DNA from: an uncultured Clostridia bacterium
GTDB taxonomy: Bacteria; Bacillota; Clostridia; Oscillospirales; Acutalibacteraceae
Direction of reading: 5' to 3'
DNA length: 54,362 nt
NCBI GenBank assembly: GCA_946493765.1
Contig: CAMMAZ010000007.1
Span: 1-54,362, forward strand
A model generated the notes under the pieces. It saw only the letters and a list, made by a program, of their open reading frames with translations, was not told the DNA's origin and did no database searches. Each line of letters starts with the position of its first letter. The stretch's first letter is position 1. Shown one piece after another: positions 15,025 to 24,672 of this stretch. The position numbers were made by a program, and so were the translations under genes.

Positions 15025-17718
15025 ATGAAAATATCAAGACGTTTTGTAAGCGTTCTCATTGCTTTGGCAATGATCGTTTCAACGGTTTCTCTGGTTGCGT
15101 CCTTCTCTGCAAGTGCGGAGGATGAAGCGGCAGCAGAGAAAATTTATTTCCAGAAATTCACGGAAGATAATTTTGTGGACTATGGGTTGTACACCAAGAC
15201 CGGCACCTGGGAATGGGAAGCCAACGGCGTTGCAGTGGACACCAAGGTCCCGGCTGCTTCCATGACCTATAATGAGGATTCTTTCCGTATGGAATCGCTT
15301 GTCGAACAGGAAGTTGAGAACAGCCAGGGCGAAACCGAAACAGTTTATGGCGTTCTGGGCACCAGTGCGATCTTTTCACTGGATGATACTGCCCGTGATC
15401 CTGAAGTGTGGGAAATCGCCAAGGAAAACGGCCAGAAGGTTTATGACGAGACGATCGCCACAAAAGAAACAGAAGCTGAAAAAGAGGCCTATGCAAAAAG
15501 TTCGCCTGCCGCACCGACGGTTTATGCTTCTGTTTATGTGGAAAATGCAGAGAAATACAATCTGGATAGAAAAGGCGAAGTGGATACAACCGTCATGGTA
15601 GACACACAGGTTGTCTTTTCTCTGCAGATGAAAGACGGTTCTTTCAGACGTGTTTCTACCACTTATATGGACATGTATCAGACAAAGCTTGATATCGCGA
15701 TTCCGATGCGCTATACCGAAACGGTTTTGGATGCCGACGGTAATCCGGTGCTGGACGATTCCGGCAAAGCTGTCACACAGCCGGTCGTTCTGGAAAATCT
15801 GGATGATGTGACCGGCATCAAAGTTGAAATGTACCACTGGGAAAGAAAAGCCCAGACCATCGTGGTTTCCAACCTGACGGTTTCCGGCTCTGCCGAACTG
15901 CCGGAATTGCCGCCGATTGAAGTGGAACCCGGCACACAGACTGCGACATTCTTTAACTTTAATAGCATCTACAAAAAAGATTACGGCGGAAATCCCGATA
16001 AAGTCAACTATAGTGCAGACGGTGAAAAATACACCCCGAAAGCTGTTGGTTGGGCGAACCTGAGAGCGACACTGAACAACCCGCTGAATCAATGGCAGGT
16101 TTATTATCAATTTGACCGTGACGCTGCAAACTATGCTTTGACAGTTGCGAACATGGAAGGCAATTCGAAAACCATGGAAGTCACAGTGGACTTGATTAGC
16201 TGCGTGGATCAGGAAGATCAGCCTGTTGTGGCAGAAATAGAATTCATGTTTGAAACCTATGAGAAGATCGATGGCCAAACCATGCAGATCTTTGCAAATG
16301 CATGGCAGCAGCCCGGCACATCGGCTACCTATAAATTTGATGTGTCGCAATATGACATCAACATGATCAAGGGCGTTCGTTTTGCGATCCAGAACTATGC
16401 TTACTACAATGAAGATGGCGTTATTTGCGAATGGGCGGACACCGATGGCGACGGTAAGCAGGATTCCTATGTGGATCTGGACGGTAACGTTGTCGGCAAT
16501 AAAGAAGACGGCAAAGAGTATAAAGGTATCGCGATCAACATGGAAGCGAACATTTCTCCGATCACCGTCAGCGTCGACACAACACCTCCCACTACTCGGA
16601 CTGTGACAACAACTACAACGACCACTAAGGATCCAAATGCTGAGGTGGAAGGTGCAGGTTATCATTTCTTAGAAATGACTTCTACCAACTTTGACGATAC
16701 TTTTGGTAATGCACCGGAAACAATCGTGATTACCGAAAAAGGCGCAATCACGACAGTGAATCTGAAGGATCAGGCGATTGCGAGCAAATCCTCCGTTGAA
16801 GATGATACCTATACTTCGACTTACCTTGGCGACGATGAAGATTATCTGGGACCGATCATCAAATTAAAGAGCCCGACGAAGGTTTCGCAGCAGCATCAAA
16901 TGGGTTGGTATGTTTCGTCGGAATATATGGCGGAACGCGAAACCGGCTATGACGGTCCGGAATTTGACTATTCCGATCAGGTTCGGCAATGTGTGGAATA
17001 TGCGCAGAATGCCGCCGGATTGCTTGCAGTGGATGTCACTGTGAATTCCTGCAAGCACGGGGCAACCAAAGAAGATTGCGGCGCACAGATTGAAGTCATG
17101 ATTCATACCTTCGACGCAGCGTTCAGTGTTGACGTGATGAAGTGGGTCAGCGTTGGACAGACGGGCACACTGTTCCTTGATGTTTCGGAACTGAATCCGG
17201 ACGATGTGCAGATGCTGCGTTATGTGGCACAGAACTATGCGAACGTCAATCCGGATACCGGTAACGCCTGCGGCTGCACTGACGTCGATGTGGATTTCTC
17301 CCCGCTTTATGTTCCGGGTAACGACCAGATGGCGCAGACTACACAGAAGGTAACTGTGCCTGCGGATGAAGACGAAGCAAAATACATCGCGGATCTGTAC
17401 AATGCACTGCCGGGTACAAATGCTAGCGACTACACCACTTATGATCAATTCCTCGCGCTGGAGAAATTTGTGCAGGCTTATGCGGATGCAAGTGTTGCGA
17501 CACAGAAAGTGTTGGAAGAAAAATACGGTATTACCATGGATGATTATGGTGTGCTGATGGAACTGTACAATACCATTGATGTAACACAATTGGTAGGTTT
17601 CCCGGGCTTTGGCGCTGACGGTTCACCGTCGACCGGCGCGGTAGCGGCACCGATCGGTATCGCACTGGCGGCTTGCGCAGCAGGCTATGCGGTTTATAAA
17701 ACCCGTAAGAAAAACTAG
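15025..17718 (+). CDS. Large secreted surface protein with duplicated module and sortase-like C-terminus
   Basis: 897 residues. A signal peptide (KISRR, hydrophobic core, cleavage near SASA-EDE, residue 31) leads into two beta-rich modules separated by a Thr-rich linker (TTRTVTTTTTTTK, near residue 540). The modules share a pattern: MIKGVRFAIQNYAYYN in the first and DVQMLRYVAQNYANVN in the second. The C-terminus has SPSTG (about 867-871), a hydrophobic helix, then KTRKKN, which looks like a variant LPXTG cell-wall sorting signal. Start ATG 15025 follows AAAGGAGG. No catalytic domain is recognised; it may be structural, adhesive or carbohydrate-binding. No sortase is in the window. Confidence 0.85.
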   Translation: MKISRRFVSVLIALAMIVSTVSLVASFSASAEDEAAAEKIYFQKFTEDNFVDYGLYTKTGTWEWEANGVAVDTKVPAASMTYNEDSFRMESLVEQEVENSQGETETVYGVLGTSAIFSLDDTARDPEVWEIAKENGQKVYDETIATKETEAEKEAYAKSSPAAPTVYASVYVENAEKYNLDRKGEVDTTVMVDTQVVFSLQMKDGSFRRVSTTYMDMYQTKLDIAIPMRYTETVLDADGNPVLDDSGKAVTQPVVLENLDDVTGIKVEMYHWERKAQTIVVSNLTVSGSAELPELPPIEVEPGTQTATFFNFNSIYKKDYGGNPDKVNYSADGEKYTPKAVGWANLRATLNNPLNQWQVYYQFDRDAANYALTVANMEGNSKTMEVTVDLISCVDQEDQPVVAEIEFMFETYEKIDGQTMQIFANAWQQPGTSATYKFDVSQYDINMIKGVRFAIQNYAYYNEDGVICEWADTDGDGKQDSYVDLDGNVVGNKEDGKEYKGIAINMEANISPITVSVDTTPPTTRTVTTTTTTTKDPNAEVEGAGYHFLEMTSTNFDDTFGNAPETIVITEKGAITTVNLKDQAIASKSSVEDDTYTSTYLGDDEDYLGPIIKLKSPTKVSQQHQMGWYVSSEYMAERETGYDGPEFDYSDQVRQCVEYAQNAAGLLAVDVTVNSCKHGATKEDCGAQIEVMIHTFDAAFSVDVMKWVSVGQTGTLFLDVSELNPDDVQMLRYVAQNYANVNPDTGNACGCTDVDVDFSPLYVPGNDQMAQTTQKVTVPADEDEAKYIADLYNALPGTNASDYTTYDQFLALEKFVQAYADASVATQKVLEEKYGITMDDYGVLMELYNTIDVTQLVGFPGFGADGSPSTGAVAAPIGIALAACAAGYAVYKTRKKN

Positions 17719-17732
17719 AAAATAAATGCTCT

Positions 17733-17768
17733 AAAATTCAGCAGGGTCTTTAGACTCTGCTGAATTTT
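17733..17768 (+). terminator. Terminator of the surface protein gene
   Basis: AAAATTCAGCAG pairs with CTGCTGAATTTT, ending in five T. Confidence 0.88.
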
Positions 17769-17881
17769 TACTTTGCAGGAATTAGAAAACAAAACAATTT
17801 CCAGAATGCAACAGAGAATGTCCCGCTTTCTTTTTAATTTATTGAATTTTTATGAATTTTGCAAAAATCATGTGATAAAGC

Positions 17882-17910
17882 TTGTAAAAGCTTTGATTTT
17901 CAAGTATAAT
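17882..17910 (+). promoter_or_regulatory. Promoter of the mreB-prmC run
   Basis: TTGTAA, 17-base spacer, TATAAT at 17905-17910. No terminator is visible until after prmC. Confidence 0.7.
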
Positions 17911-17958
17911 ATTCAATGTATATTTGTGTATTTTTATTTTGGAAGGCAGGCATCTTCG

Positions 17959-18981
17959 TTGGCTACCGATTTTGGAATCGACTTGGGTTCCCGGCGCACA
18001 GTGATTTGTAGCGGAAAAAGCATTGTGCTGGATGAATATTCCGCAATTTCTTATGAAACCTATACCGGTGATCTGATCGCCGCAGGAAATGATGCTTATC
18101 AAATGATTGGCCGCACGCCGGAAAGCATCACTGCGGTTTGCCCGATTGTGAACGGCGTTATTGCGCAATACGATCTGGCAGAAAGCATGATCGCCGCTTT
18201 TTTGCATGCTGTCGCCGATAATAAGCTGTTCAAGGCCCGATTGATGGCGGCTGTGCCCAGCGCGATCACTGAGATGCAAAAACGCGCATTATATAATGCA
18301 TTTTCTGCTTCCGGCGCACGGGATGTTTGCCTGATCGAAGCGCCGGCTGCGGCGGCGCTTGGAATCGGATTGGATTTTACAACACCTAAAGGCTCAATTG
18401 TTGTGGATATTGGCGCCGGCACAACGGATATTGCAACATTATCAATGGGACGCGTGGTCAAATTTGAATCTTCTCCGGTTTCCGGCAGCAGTTTTAATGA
18501 AGCGATCTCGCGCTACATAAAGCAGGAACAAAATGTGATGATTGGGCACCACACGGCGGAGAAAATTAAACGTCAGATCGGTTGCGTTTTACCCCGGCCG
18601 TTGGAATTGACCATGTTTGCAAAAGGCAGGCACCAGTTCACCGGCCTGCCCAAAACTTTTGAAATCAATACCAGCGAAATGATTACGGCGCTATATGATA
18701 CCGCTTTATCAATCTGCCGGTCAATTCAGGCGGTCATTGAAAAAACACCACCGGAAATCACGGCGGATATTGACAGAGATGGTATCACATTAATTGGCGG
18801 CGGATCTTTGCTGTTCGGCTTAGATCGATTTATCGCAGATTATACCGGTGTGAAAGTCAATACTGTCCGAGAACCCAAAACTTGCGTTGCACGCGGGACA
18901 ATTGTTGCGATGCAAAACTTCAAAGCGCTGCAATCAGCAGATTTCCGATTTAAATCACTTGAAGAATTAACGATGGCTTAA
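17959..18981 (+). CDS. mreB: Rod-shape actin homologue MreB
   Basis: 340 residues with the actin/Hsp70 ATPase fold: phosphate-1 DFGIDLGSRRTV at the N-terminus, VDIGAGTTDIATLS as phosphate-2 and LIGGGSLL as the adenosine motif. MreB filaments guide lateral peptidoglycan synthesis. Start TTG 17959 is set by GGAAGGCAGG upstream and by the family N-terminus; an upstream open frame extends to 17773 but covers the promoter. Unusually it is not beside mreC/mreD. A lipoprotein and a two-component system follow at about 30-base spacing. Confidence 0.9.
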   Translation: MATDFGIDLGSRRTVICSGKSIVLDEYSAISYETYTGDLIAAGNDAYQMIGRTPESITAVCPIVNGVIAQYDLAESMIAAFLHAVADNKLFKARLMAAVPSAITEMQKRALYNAFSASGARDVCLIEAPAAAALGIGLDFTTPKGSIVVDIGAGTTDIATLSMGRVVKFESSPVSGSSFNEAISRYIKQEQNVMIGHHTAEKIKRQIGCVLPRPLELTMFAKGRHQFTGLPKTFEINTSEMITALYDTALSICRSIQAVIEKTPPEITADIDRDGITLIGGGSLLFGLDRFIADYTGVKVNTVREPKTCVARGTIVAMQNFKALQSADFRFKSLEELTMA

Positions 18982-19012
18982 GATATTAAAAAGATAAAAA
19001 GGAGGGACGGCT

Positions 19013-20374
19013 ATGCGCAGAAAAATCGGTTTATTAACGCTGATACTGGCCGTGGCGCTATTGTTGACCTCCTGCACCGGCGTGCTTGCCGATCCGGAGA
19101 GTTTGATTTCTCCACCAAAAGCAGACGGTGAATTGCAAGGGATTGAAGAGGCGTTATATGCGGCGGTCGGCAAAGATTTCAGTTTTATTTATCCGAGTGC
19201 CGGGGAAAATCGATCTTCCTGTATCAGTGTAGACTTAAATGGAGACAGCAAAAACGAAGCGATTGTTTTTTATCGATTAAAAAACGATTCCTCTATGATT
19301 CATATGAACTTTTTTGCAGAAAATGACGGAGCCTGGAAATCCGCCTTTGAAACACAATTTGCATGTTCTGGGTTGGATCGTGTTGATTTTCAGGATGTTT
19401 GCGGCGATAAAAATTTGGAGATTATGGTCGGCTGTAATATGTATAGCGCGACAGATAAGCAGCTGAATATTTTCACATTAGCGGGAAATACACTTTCTTT
19501 ATTGTCACAGGAGAACTATTCTTCTTATTCCATTGTGGATATAATGGAAAATGTAAAACCCCAGATTTTATTGCTCTCCATTCAAACGCAGGTAGCTGTC
19601 AAGGAAGAATCAAATCTGCAAGATGCATCCAATGTGCAAAAGAGCGCTTTTGCACGCTTTTTGACATTTGGTGACCAAAACACTGTGGTGGAAACCGGCA
19701 GAGTGGAACTGGATCCCAATATTACCGGATTTTCCAATATCACGACTGGTTTATTAAACGACTCCGATAAAGCCATTTATGTAGATGCCAATAAAGGGTC
19801 GGATTTAATGATCACAGAAATTTTATATTTTGACAACACACTGATCAATGCGTCCTATGATGCAACGCTTGGAGAAACGCGTGAAACCAAGCGAGAAGCG
19901 CCGATCCTGTGCCGTGACATCGATCAAGACGGCCGCATTGAGATTCCTTCGGCGCAGGTGATTAAAGGCTATACCGATAAAGCTATCGGCGAACGTAATT
20001 ATTACACCATATGGCGATCTTATGATAAAACGGGATTTCAGATGAAGTCTGCCGGTGTTTTAAATGCAGTGGACGGCTATTATTTAAATTTAGAAAAAGA
20101 TATCGATTGGTTGGAAAGTATAACCTTTGTTTCGGACACAGGGTTAAAAACAAGAACATTTTATGATTGGAATTTTGATGAATCCAAGGCGGGGGATGAA
20201 CTCTTTACCATTAAAGTGTTTACCAAGCGTGCGTGGCAATCAGAGGACAATGATGATTATAAAGTGGTTACTGTCAGTGGCGACAACGTTTATACGGTGA
20301 ATATCAATGAAAAGAACACATCCAGTTACCAGATGACATTAACGCAGATAAAAGATCATTTTGTTTTGTTATAA
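19013..20374 (+). CDS. Lipoprotein with VCBS/FG-GAP-like segments
   Basis: 453 residues. Type II signal peptide with lipobox LLTSC (Cys near 21), so it is anchored outside the membrane. DLNGDSKNEAIVF and DIDQDGRIEI are calcium-loop-like segments of the FG-GAP/VCBS kind, suggesting a beta-propeller-like ectodomain. Start ATG 19013 follows AAAAGGAGGG. It sits between mreB and the response regulator in one transcription unit, so it may report envelope state to the kinase downstream; that is inference. Confidence 0.8.
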   Translation: MRRKIGLLTLILAVALLLTSCTGVLADPESLISPPKADGELQGIEEALYAAVGKDFSFIYPSAGENRSSCISVDLNGDSKNEAIVFYRLKNDSSMIHMNFFAENDGAWKSAFETQFACSGLDRVDFQDVCGDKNLEIMVGCNMYSATDKQLNIFTLAGNTLSLLSQENYSSYSIVDIMENVKPQILLLSIQTQVAVKEESNLQDASNVQKSAFARFLTFGDQNTVVETGRVELDPNITGFSNITTGLLNDSDKAIYVDANKGSDLMITEILYFDNTLINASYDATLGETRETKREAPILCRDIDQDGRIEIPSAQVIKGYTDKAIGERNYYTIWRSYDKTGFQMKSAGVLNAVDGYYLNLEKDIDWLESITFVSDTGLKTRTFYDWNFDESKAGDELFTIKVFTKRAWQSEDNDDYKVVTVSGDNVYTVNINEKNTSSYQMTLTQIKDHFVLL

Positions 20375-20404
20375 TGCAGTGATGAAAAGAAAGACGGTGA
20401 ATGA

Positions 20405-21106
20405 ATGAAAAGAATTTTGGTTGTTGAGGATGAAGCGGCTATCCGGGAATTTGTTGTCATTAACTTAAAACGAGCAGGGTATGAAACGGTGGAAGCAGAG
20501 GACGGCGAACAGGCGCTGCGTATTTTTGCAGCTGATCCTGATTTTCAGGTCGTTTTATTGGACATTATGATGCCGGGTATCGACGGTTTGTCCGTCTGCA
20601 AAGAGATTCGTGCGAAGAACAGCATGGTTGGCATTATCATGCTGACCGCAAAAAGTCAGGAAATGGATAAGGTGTCTGCACTGATGATGGGTGCGGACGA
20701 TTATATGACAAAGCCGTTTTCACCGACCGAGTTGGTCGCGCGGGTGGATTCGTTGCACCGCCGGGTAGAGATGTTGGCGCAGTCGATGCGGTCTGCTAAC
20801 AATTCCGATGAGGTGGTGCAGGGAGAATTCACTTTGAATCTGCGCCGCAGGACATTGCAGAAAAACGGCATGGATATTGAATTGACACCGGTGGAATTTC
20901 AAATTATCGAATATCTTTTTTCCTCTCCCGGCGTTCCGATCGACCGGTTGGATATTCTAAAACGCGTTTGGGGCGAATCCTATATCGGCGAAGAAAAAAT
21001 TGTGGATGTCAACATCCGGCGGCTGCGAATGAAGATTGAGGATGATCCTTCTGTCCCACGGCATTTGATTACCGTTTGGGGAAGAGGATATAAATGGAGC
21101 GTATAA
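20405..21106 (+). CDS. OmpR/PhoB-family response regulator
   Basis: 233 residues. Receiver domain with acidic pocket VEDE (7-10), phospho-acceptor Asp53 in LLDIMMPG, the Thr in MLTAKSQ and Lys in MTKPFSP; then a winged-helix DNA-binding domain (LTPVEFQIIEYL, VDVNIRRLRMKIEDDP, VWGRGYKW). It pairs with the kinase that starts 32 bases downstream. Target genes unknown; linkage to mreB suggests envelope control. Confidence 0.95.
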   Translation: MKRILVVEDEAAIREFVVINLKRAGYETVEAEDGEQALRIFAADPDFQVVLLDIMMPGIDGLSVCKEIRAKNSMVGIIMLTAKSQEMDKVSALMMGADDYMTKPFSPTELVARVDSLHRRVEMLAQSMRSANNSDEVVQGEFTLNLRRRTLQKNGMDIELTPVEFQIIEYLFSSPGVPIDRLDILKRVWGESYIGEEKIVDVNIRRLRMKIEDDPSVPRHLITVWGRGYKWSV

Positions 21107-21138
21107 ATAAGCGTAATTTTTAAAGGCAGGTGGAAAAC

Positions 21139-22590
21139 ATGCGAGCGGGCGATATTCAGGTCAAAGGCCTGACAACGCGGTGGTTATTGAATATTATCGG
21201 CGTAGTTGTGATCGTGCTCGCTGTTGTGCAGATCGTCTGCTCTGTGTTAATCTATAATTTTTATTATAATGCCGTTCAGCAGGGCATTGATTCCAGAATC
21301 AGCATGTCCAGCGGTTTTTTGTCCAAAAACAGCGGCGTGTCCGACTCGGATTTTGAAATTGCCGCGAAAGCTTATGTAGATGAATTTCCGGATAAAAACG
21401 CGTTGGAATTGCAGGTGTTGGATAAAAACGGGAATGTGATTGTTTCTTCTCGCGGTTTTTTGCCAAACGATCAGGACTTTGCCGATTATCAAACTGCGTT
21501 GCAGGACGCCAATGGTTATGGAAAATGGATCGGCGAAAATGTAAATGGTGAAAAGGTGATGGCGGTCACCAAACTGGTCCCGCAAACAAACGATGTCAGC
21601 GTTGGTGCGATCCGTTTTGTTGCGTCATTGACCCAGATCGATCGCAATATTTTATATAATATTTTATTGTTGCTGGCAGTTTGTCTTGTCTTGCTTGCAT
21701 TTACCGTGATTTCCGGGACATTGTTTTTGCGTTCCATTATTTCACCAATCAAGGCAATTACAAATGTTGCGTTTCGCATTGCTTCCGGAAACTTTGAAGA
21801 CCGGCTGCCGGTTAAGGATGCAGACGAGATCGGAAAACTGTGCGATACCATCAATTATATGGCGTCGGAATTGCAGTCGACTGAAAAAATGAAAAATGAA
21901 TTCATTTCTTCGGTTTCGCATGAACTGCGCACACCCTTGACCGTTATTAAAGGCTGGGCGGAAACAATGCGTGGATCGATTGAGAACGATCCGGCGCTGG
22001 CGGAAAAAGGACTTGATGTGATTGTCAACGAATCTGCACGACTTTCCGGGTTAGTGGAAGATTTGCTGGACTATTCCAAAATGCAAGCCGGCCGAATGGA
22101 ACTTAACAAACAAAAAATCGATATTTTGGCAGAGCTTGGAGAAGCGGTGTATATGTATGAAGACATCGCCAAGCAGCAAGGTATTAAGCTGGAATATATC
22201 GAACCGGCGATTTTGCCACCGGTCATGGCAGATCCGGAACGATTAAAACAGGTGTTTATCAATGTGATTGACAATGCAATCAAATATTCCGAAAGCGGCG
22301 ACCAGGTGTTGGTAGAAGCTTCTCAACATGATATTTATGTGAAAATTACCGTGATTGATACCGGCTGCGGTATTGCCGCAGAAGATTTAGGTCGGGTCAA
22401 GGAACGTTTTTATAAAGCCAATAAAACAGTACGGGGATCGGGAATCGGCCTTGCGATCGCGGATGAAATCATTAAAATGCACGATGGTATTTTAGAGATC
22501 GATTCCAAAGAAGGGGCGGGAACCACTGTCCGTATCATTTTACCGTATATTTTATCGAATGAACAAGAAAGGAATAATGCGATTGAATAA
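21139..22590 (+). CDS. Membrane sensor histidine kinase
   Basis: 483 residues. TM helices at about 11-40 and 171-197 flank an extracytoplasmic sensor domain; then HAMP, a HisKA domain with phospho-acceptor His261 in SSVSHELRTPL, and an HATPase domain with N box NVIDNAIKYS, G1 DTGCGIA and G2 GSGIGLAIADEI. Start ATG 21139 is chosen over GTG 21130, since AAAGGCAGGTGG then serves as ribosome site. Cognate to the preceding regulator. PhoR/WalK-like in layout. Confidence 0.94.
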   Translation: MRAGDIQVKGLTTRWLLNIIGVVVIVLAVVQIVCSVLIYNFYYNAVQQGIDSRISMSSGFLSKNSGVSDSDFEIAAKAYVDEFPDKNALELQVLDKNGNVIVSSRGFLPNDQDFADYQTALQDANGYGKWIGENVNGEKVMAVTKLVPQTNDVSVGAIRFVASLTQIDRNILYNILLLLAVCLVLLAFTVISGTLFLRSIISPIKAITNVAFRIASGNFEDRLPVKDADEIGKLCDTINYMASELQSTEKMKNEFISSVSHELRTPLTVIKGWAETMRGSIENDPALAEKGLDVIVNESARLSGLVEDLLDYSKMQAGRMELNKQKIDILAELGEAVYMYEDIAKQQGIKLEYIEPAILPPVMADPERLKQVFINVIDNAIKYSESGDQVLVEASQHDIYVKITVIDTGCGIAAEDLGRVKERFYKANKTVRGSGIGLAIADEIIKMHDGILEIDSKEGAGTTVRIILPYILSNEQERNNAIE

Positions 22591-23665
22591 CCAAAATAGA
22601 GATTGTTTATGTAAAAAAACGTCTATCGGCGGTCAGGCAGTTATCGAGGGCGTTATGATGAAGGGGCCGTTGAAAACGGTGCTTGCCGTGCGCAATACCT
22701 TCACAAAAGAAATCACCGTGGAGGATGTACCGAGCAAACCGGCATCGCAGCGCAATAAATTTCTGCGCTTGCCGCTGGTTCGCGGTGTCGTCGGTTTTGT
22801 CGATTCGCTCCGCACAGGGTATAAAACGTTAATGCGTTCTTCCGAATTATCCGGTATGCTGGAGATTGAAGAGGAAGAGGACAAAGAGAAAAAACTTGAA
22901 AAAGCTTTAAAAAAAGCAGAAAGAAAAGCAAAACGGAACGGGCAACCGATACCGGATCGGGAAACGGTTCAAGCACAGCTGGAAGAAAAAGAAAAAAGCA
23001 AAGAAAATTCCAAAGGCATGGAAGTGTTCATGAATATTCTCATGGCGATATCCGGCGTTTTGGGTGTGTGTTTGGCCGTGGTGCTGTTCATGGTGCTGCC
23101 AACCTTGATTTTTAATGGTATCAAAGGAATTTCCACCGATGCCTTGGAAAACTACAGGACGCTGATTGAGGGCGGTATGAAAATTGTGATCCTGATCGTG
23201 TATTTGCTGCTTGTTTCCCAAACACAGTATATTAAACGGCTGTTTAAATATCACGGCGCGGAACACAAAACGATTTTCTGTTATGAAAAAGGCCTGCCGC
23301 TGACGGTAGAAAACGTGCGCAAACAAATTCGTTTTCATCCGCGCTGCGGAACCTCTTTTATGTTTTTGATGATCGTGGTCGGCATCGTGTTTTCCCTGCT
23401 GGTGCAGCAGTTGTTTCCCTGGTTGACCAACAGCGCTGCGGTCTGGGTTATTATCAAGATTTTGATGATTCCGCTGTTTTGCGGTGTGGGATATGAGCTG
23501 ATTAAATTCTGCGGCCGGCATGATAATCTGCTGACAAGGATCATTGCGGCACCCGGTCTTTGGATGCAGCGAATCACCACAAAAGAGCCGGACGACGATA
23601 TGATCGAAGTCGCCATCGCATCTATGAACCCGGTGATTCCGGAAAACGGAGAAGATCAGATTTAA
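22577..23665 (+). CDS. yqhQ: DUF1385 (YqhQ-like) membrane protein
   Basis: 362 residues. SIGGQAVIEGVMMKGP near the N-terminus and YHGAEHKTIFCYEKG, FHPRCGTSFMFLM in the second half define DUF1385. Between them is a highly charged Lys/Glu stretch (about 95-145) and several membrane helices. The metal-binding-looking His/Glu/Cys set suggests an enzyme, but the function is unknown. Start ATG 22577 follows GAAAGGA and overlaps the kinase stop by 14 bases. In many Clostridia this gene precedes prmC and prfA, as it precedes prmC here. Confidence 0.9.
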   Translation: MRLNNQNRDCLCKKTSIGGQAVIEGVMMKGPLKTVLAVRNTFTKEITVEDVPSKPASQRNKFLRLPLVRGVVGFVDSLRTGYKTLMRSSELSGMLEIEEEEDKEKKLEKALKKAERKAKRNGQPIPDRETVQAQLEEKEKSKENSKGMEVFMNILMAISGVLGVCLAVVLFMVLPTLIFNGIKGISTDALENYRTLIEGGMKIVILIVYLLLVSQTQYIKRLFKYHGAEHKTIFCYEKGLPLTVENVRKQIRFHPRCGTSFMFLMIVVGIVFSLLVQQLFPWLTNSAAVWVIIKILMIPLFCGVGYELIKFCGRHDNLLTRIIAAPGLWMQRITTKEPDDDMIEVAIASMNPVIPENGEDQI

Positions 23666-23679
23666 AAGGAGTAACCGGC

Positions 23680-24498
23680 TTGACGATTCGGGAATTGTGC
23701 AAAACATGCGCAGCACACCTGCAAACGGAAAATGCGGATTTTGAAGCAAGACAGATTGTTTTGCATCAATTGAAAATGGGTGGCAGCGACTATATCTTAC
23801 ATGCGAAAGATCCGGTTCCAGCAGATACAGCGCGTATTTGTGAGGAACTGGTCGATCGCCGCAATGGCGGAATACCGTTGTATTACCTGCTGGGCGAATG
23901 CGAGTTTTACGGACTTCCCTTTCTGGTCGGCCCCGGTGTTTTAATTCCGCGTGCGGATACCGAAACATTGGTGGACTGTGCACTTTCCAAAATAAAAGAT
24001 TTGTCAAATCCGCGTGTATTGGACTTGTGTTCCGGCAGCGGCTGTGTTGCGGTGTCCATTGCGAAACACCGGCCGGATGCTGTTGTTACAGCAGTGGAAT
24101 TGCATGAAAAAGCGTTCTCTTTTTTGCAGCGAAATATCGTTTTGAACCAAACGAAAAATGTGCAGGCTGTGCGTGGTAATGCACTGACTTTTACCGGGGA
24201 TTATGATCTGGTGACCTGCAACCCGCCGTATATTGCGCTGGAAGAGAAACAAACGCTGCAAAGAGAAGTGCGAAAGGAACCGGAAACCGCACTTTTTGCA
24301 GGTTCGGATCCTTATTTGTTTTATCGCCGGATCTGCGCGAATTTCAAGGCGGTAAAAGGCGTGACAGTTTGTTTTGAAGTGGGCGTTTTAATGGACAGTA
24401 AAACTGCTATAATTTTAAAGGAAAACGGTTTTACCGCCATTGAAATCACAAAGGATCTTTGTGGCATCCCGCGCGTGGTTTGCGGACGGCAAAATTAA
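23680..24498 (+). CDS. prmC: Release factor glutamine methyltransferase PrmC
   Basis: 272 residues. An N-terminal helical domain, VLIPRADTETLV linker, SAM-binding VLDLCSGSGCVAVSIA and substrate-binding CNPPYI identify PrmC/HemK, which methylates the Gln of the GGQ motif in RF1 and RF2. Start TTG 23680, eight bases after AAAAGGAG. The usual partner prfA is absent here; recA follows instead. Confidence 0.94.
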   Translation: MTIRELCKTCAAHLQTENADFEARQIVLHQLKMGGSDYILHAKDPVPADTARICEELVDRRNGGIPLYYLLGECEFYGLPFLVGPGVLIPRADTETLVDCALSKIKDLSNPRVLDLCSGSGCVAVSIAKHRPDAVVTAVELHEKAFSFLQRNIVLNQTKNVQAVRGNALTFTGDYDLVTCNPPYIALEEKQTLQREVRKEPETALFAGSDPYLFYRRICANFKAVKGVTVCFEVGVLMDSKTAIILKENGFTAIEITKDLCGIPRVVCGRQN

Positions 24499-24531
24499 CA
24501 GCTGATTCATTATTCGGCCTTGCGGCTGCGA

Positions 24532-24537
24532 TATAAT
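24532..24537 (+). promoter_or_regulatory. Probable recA -10 element
   Basis: TATAAT without a clear -35 (TTCATT at 24507 would give a 19-base spacer). It implies a leader of about 130 bases in which GGTAAA (24569) and TTTACC (24612) can pair around a GCGG..CCGC hairpin. Confidence 0.45.
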
Positions 24538-24672
24538 AAATTTATGGTGCCGCTGTGTTTTTGTGGAAGGTAAAACCGAATGTTTCACAAACAAAGCGGC
24601 GTACCGCCGGGTTTACCGTTTTGTTTTTCATTGAAATGAAGATGGCCGGCGGAGAAATGGGGTTTTATAAAA

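Noticed and set aside
15376-16665. Long open frame on the reverse strand opposite the surface protein
   Set aside because: It mirrors the codon bias of the real gene, has no ribosome site and its sequence is His/Ile-rich without domains.
22907-24007. 366-codon reverse-strand frame opposite yqhQ and prmC
   Set aside because: Spans two well-supported genes on the other strand; composition typical of an antisense shadow.
24499-24672. LexA (SOS) box before recA
   Set aside because: Only GAATGTTTC is present; the four-base spacer and GTTC half site are missing.
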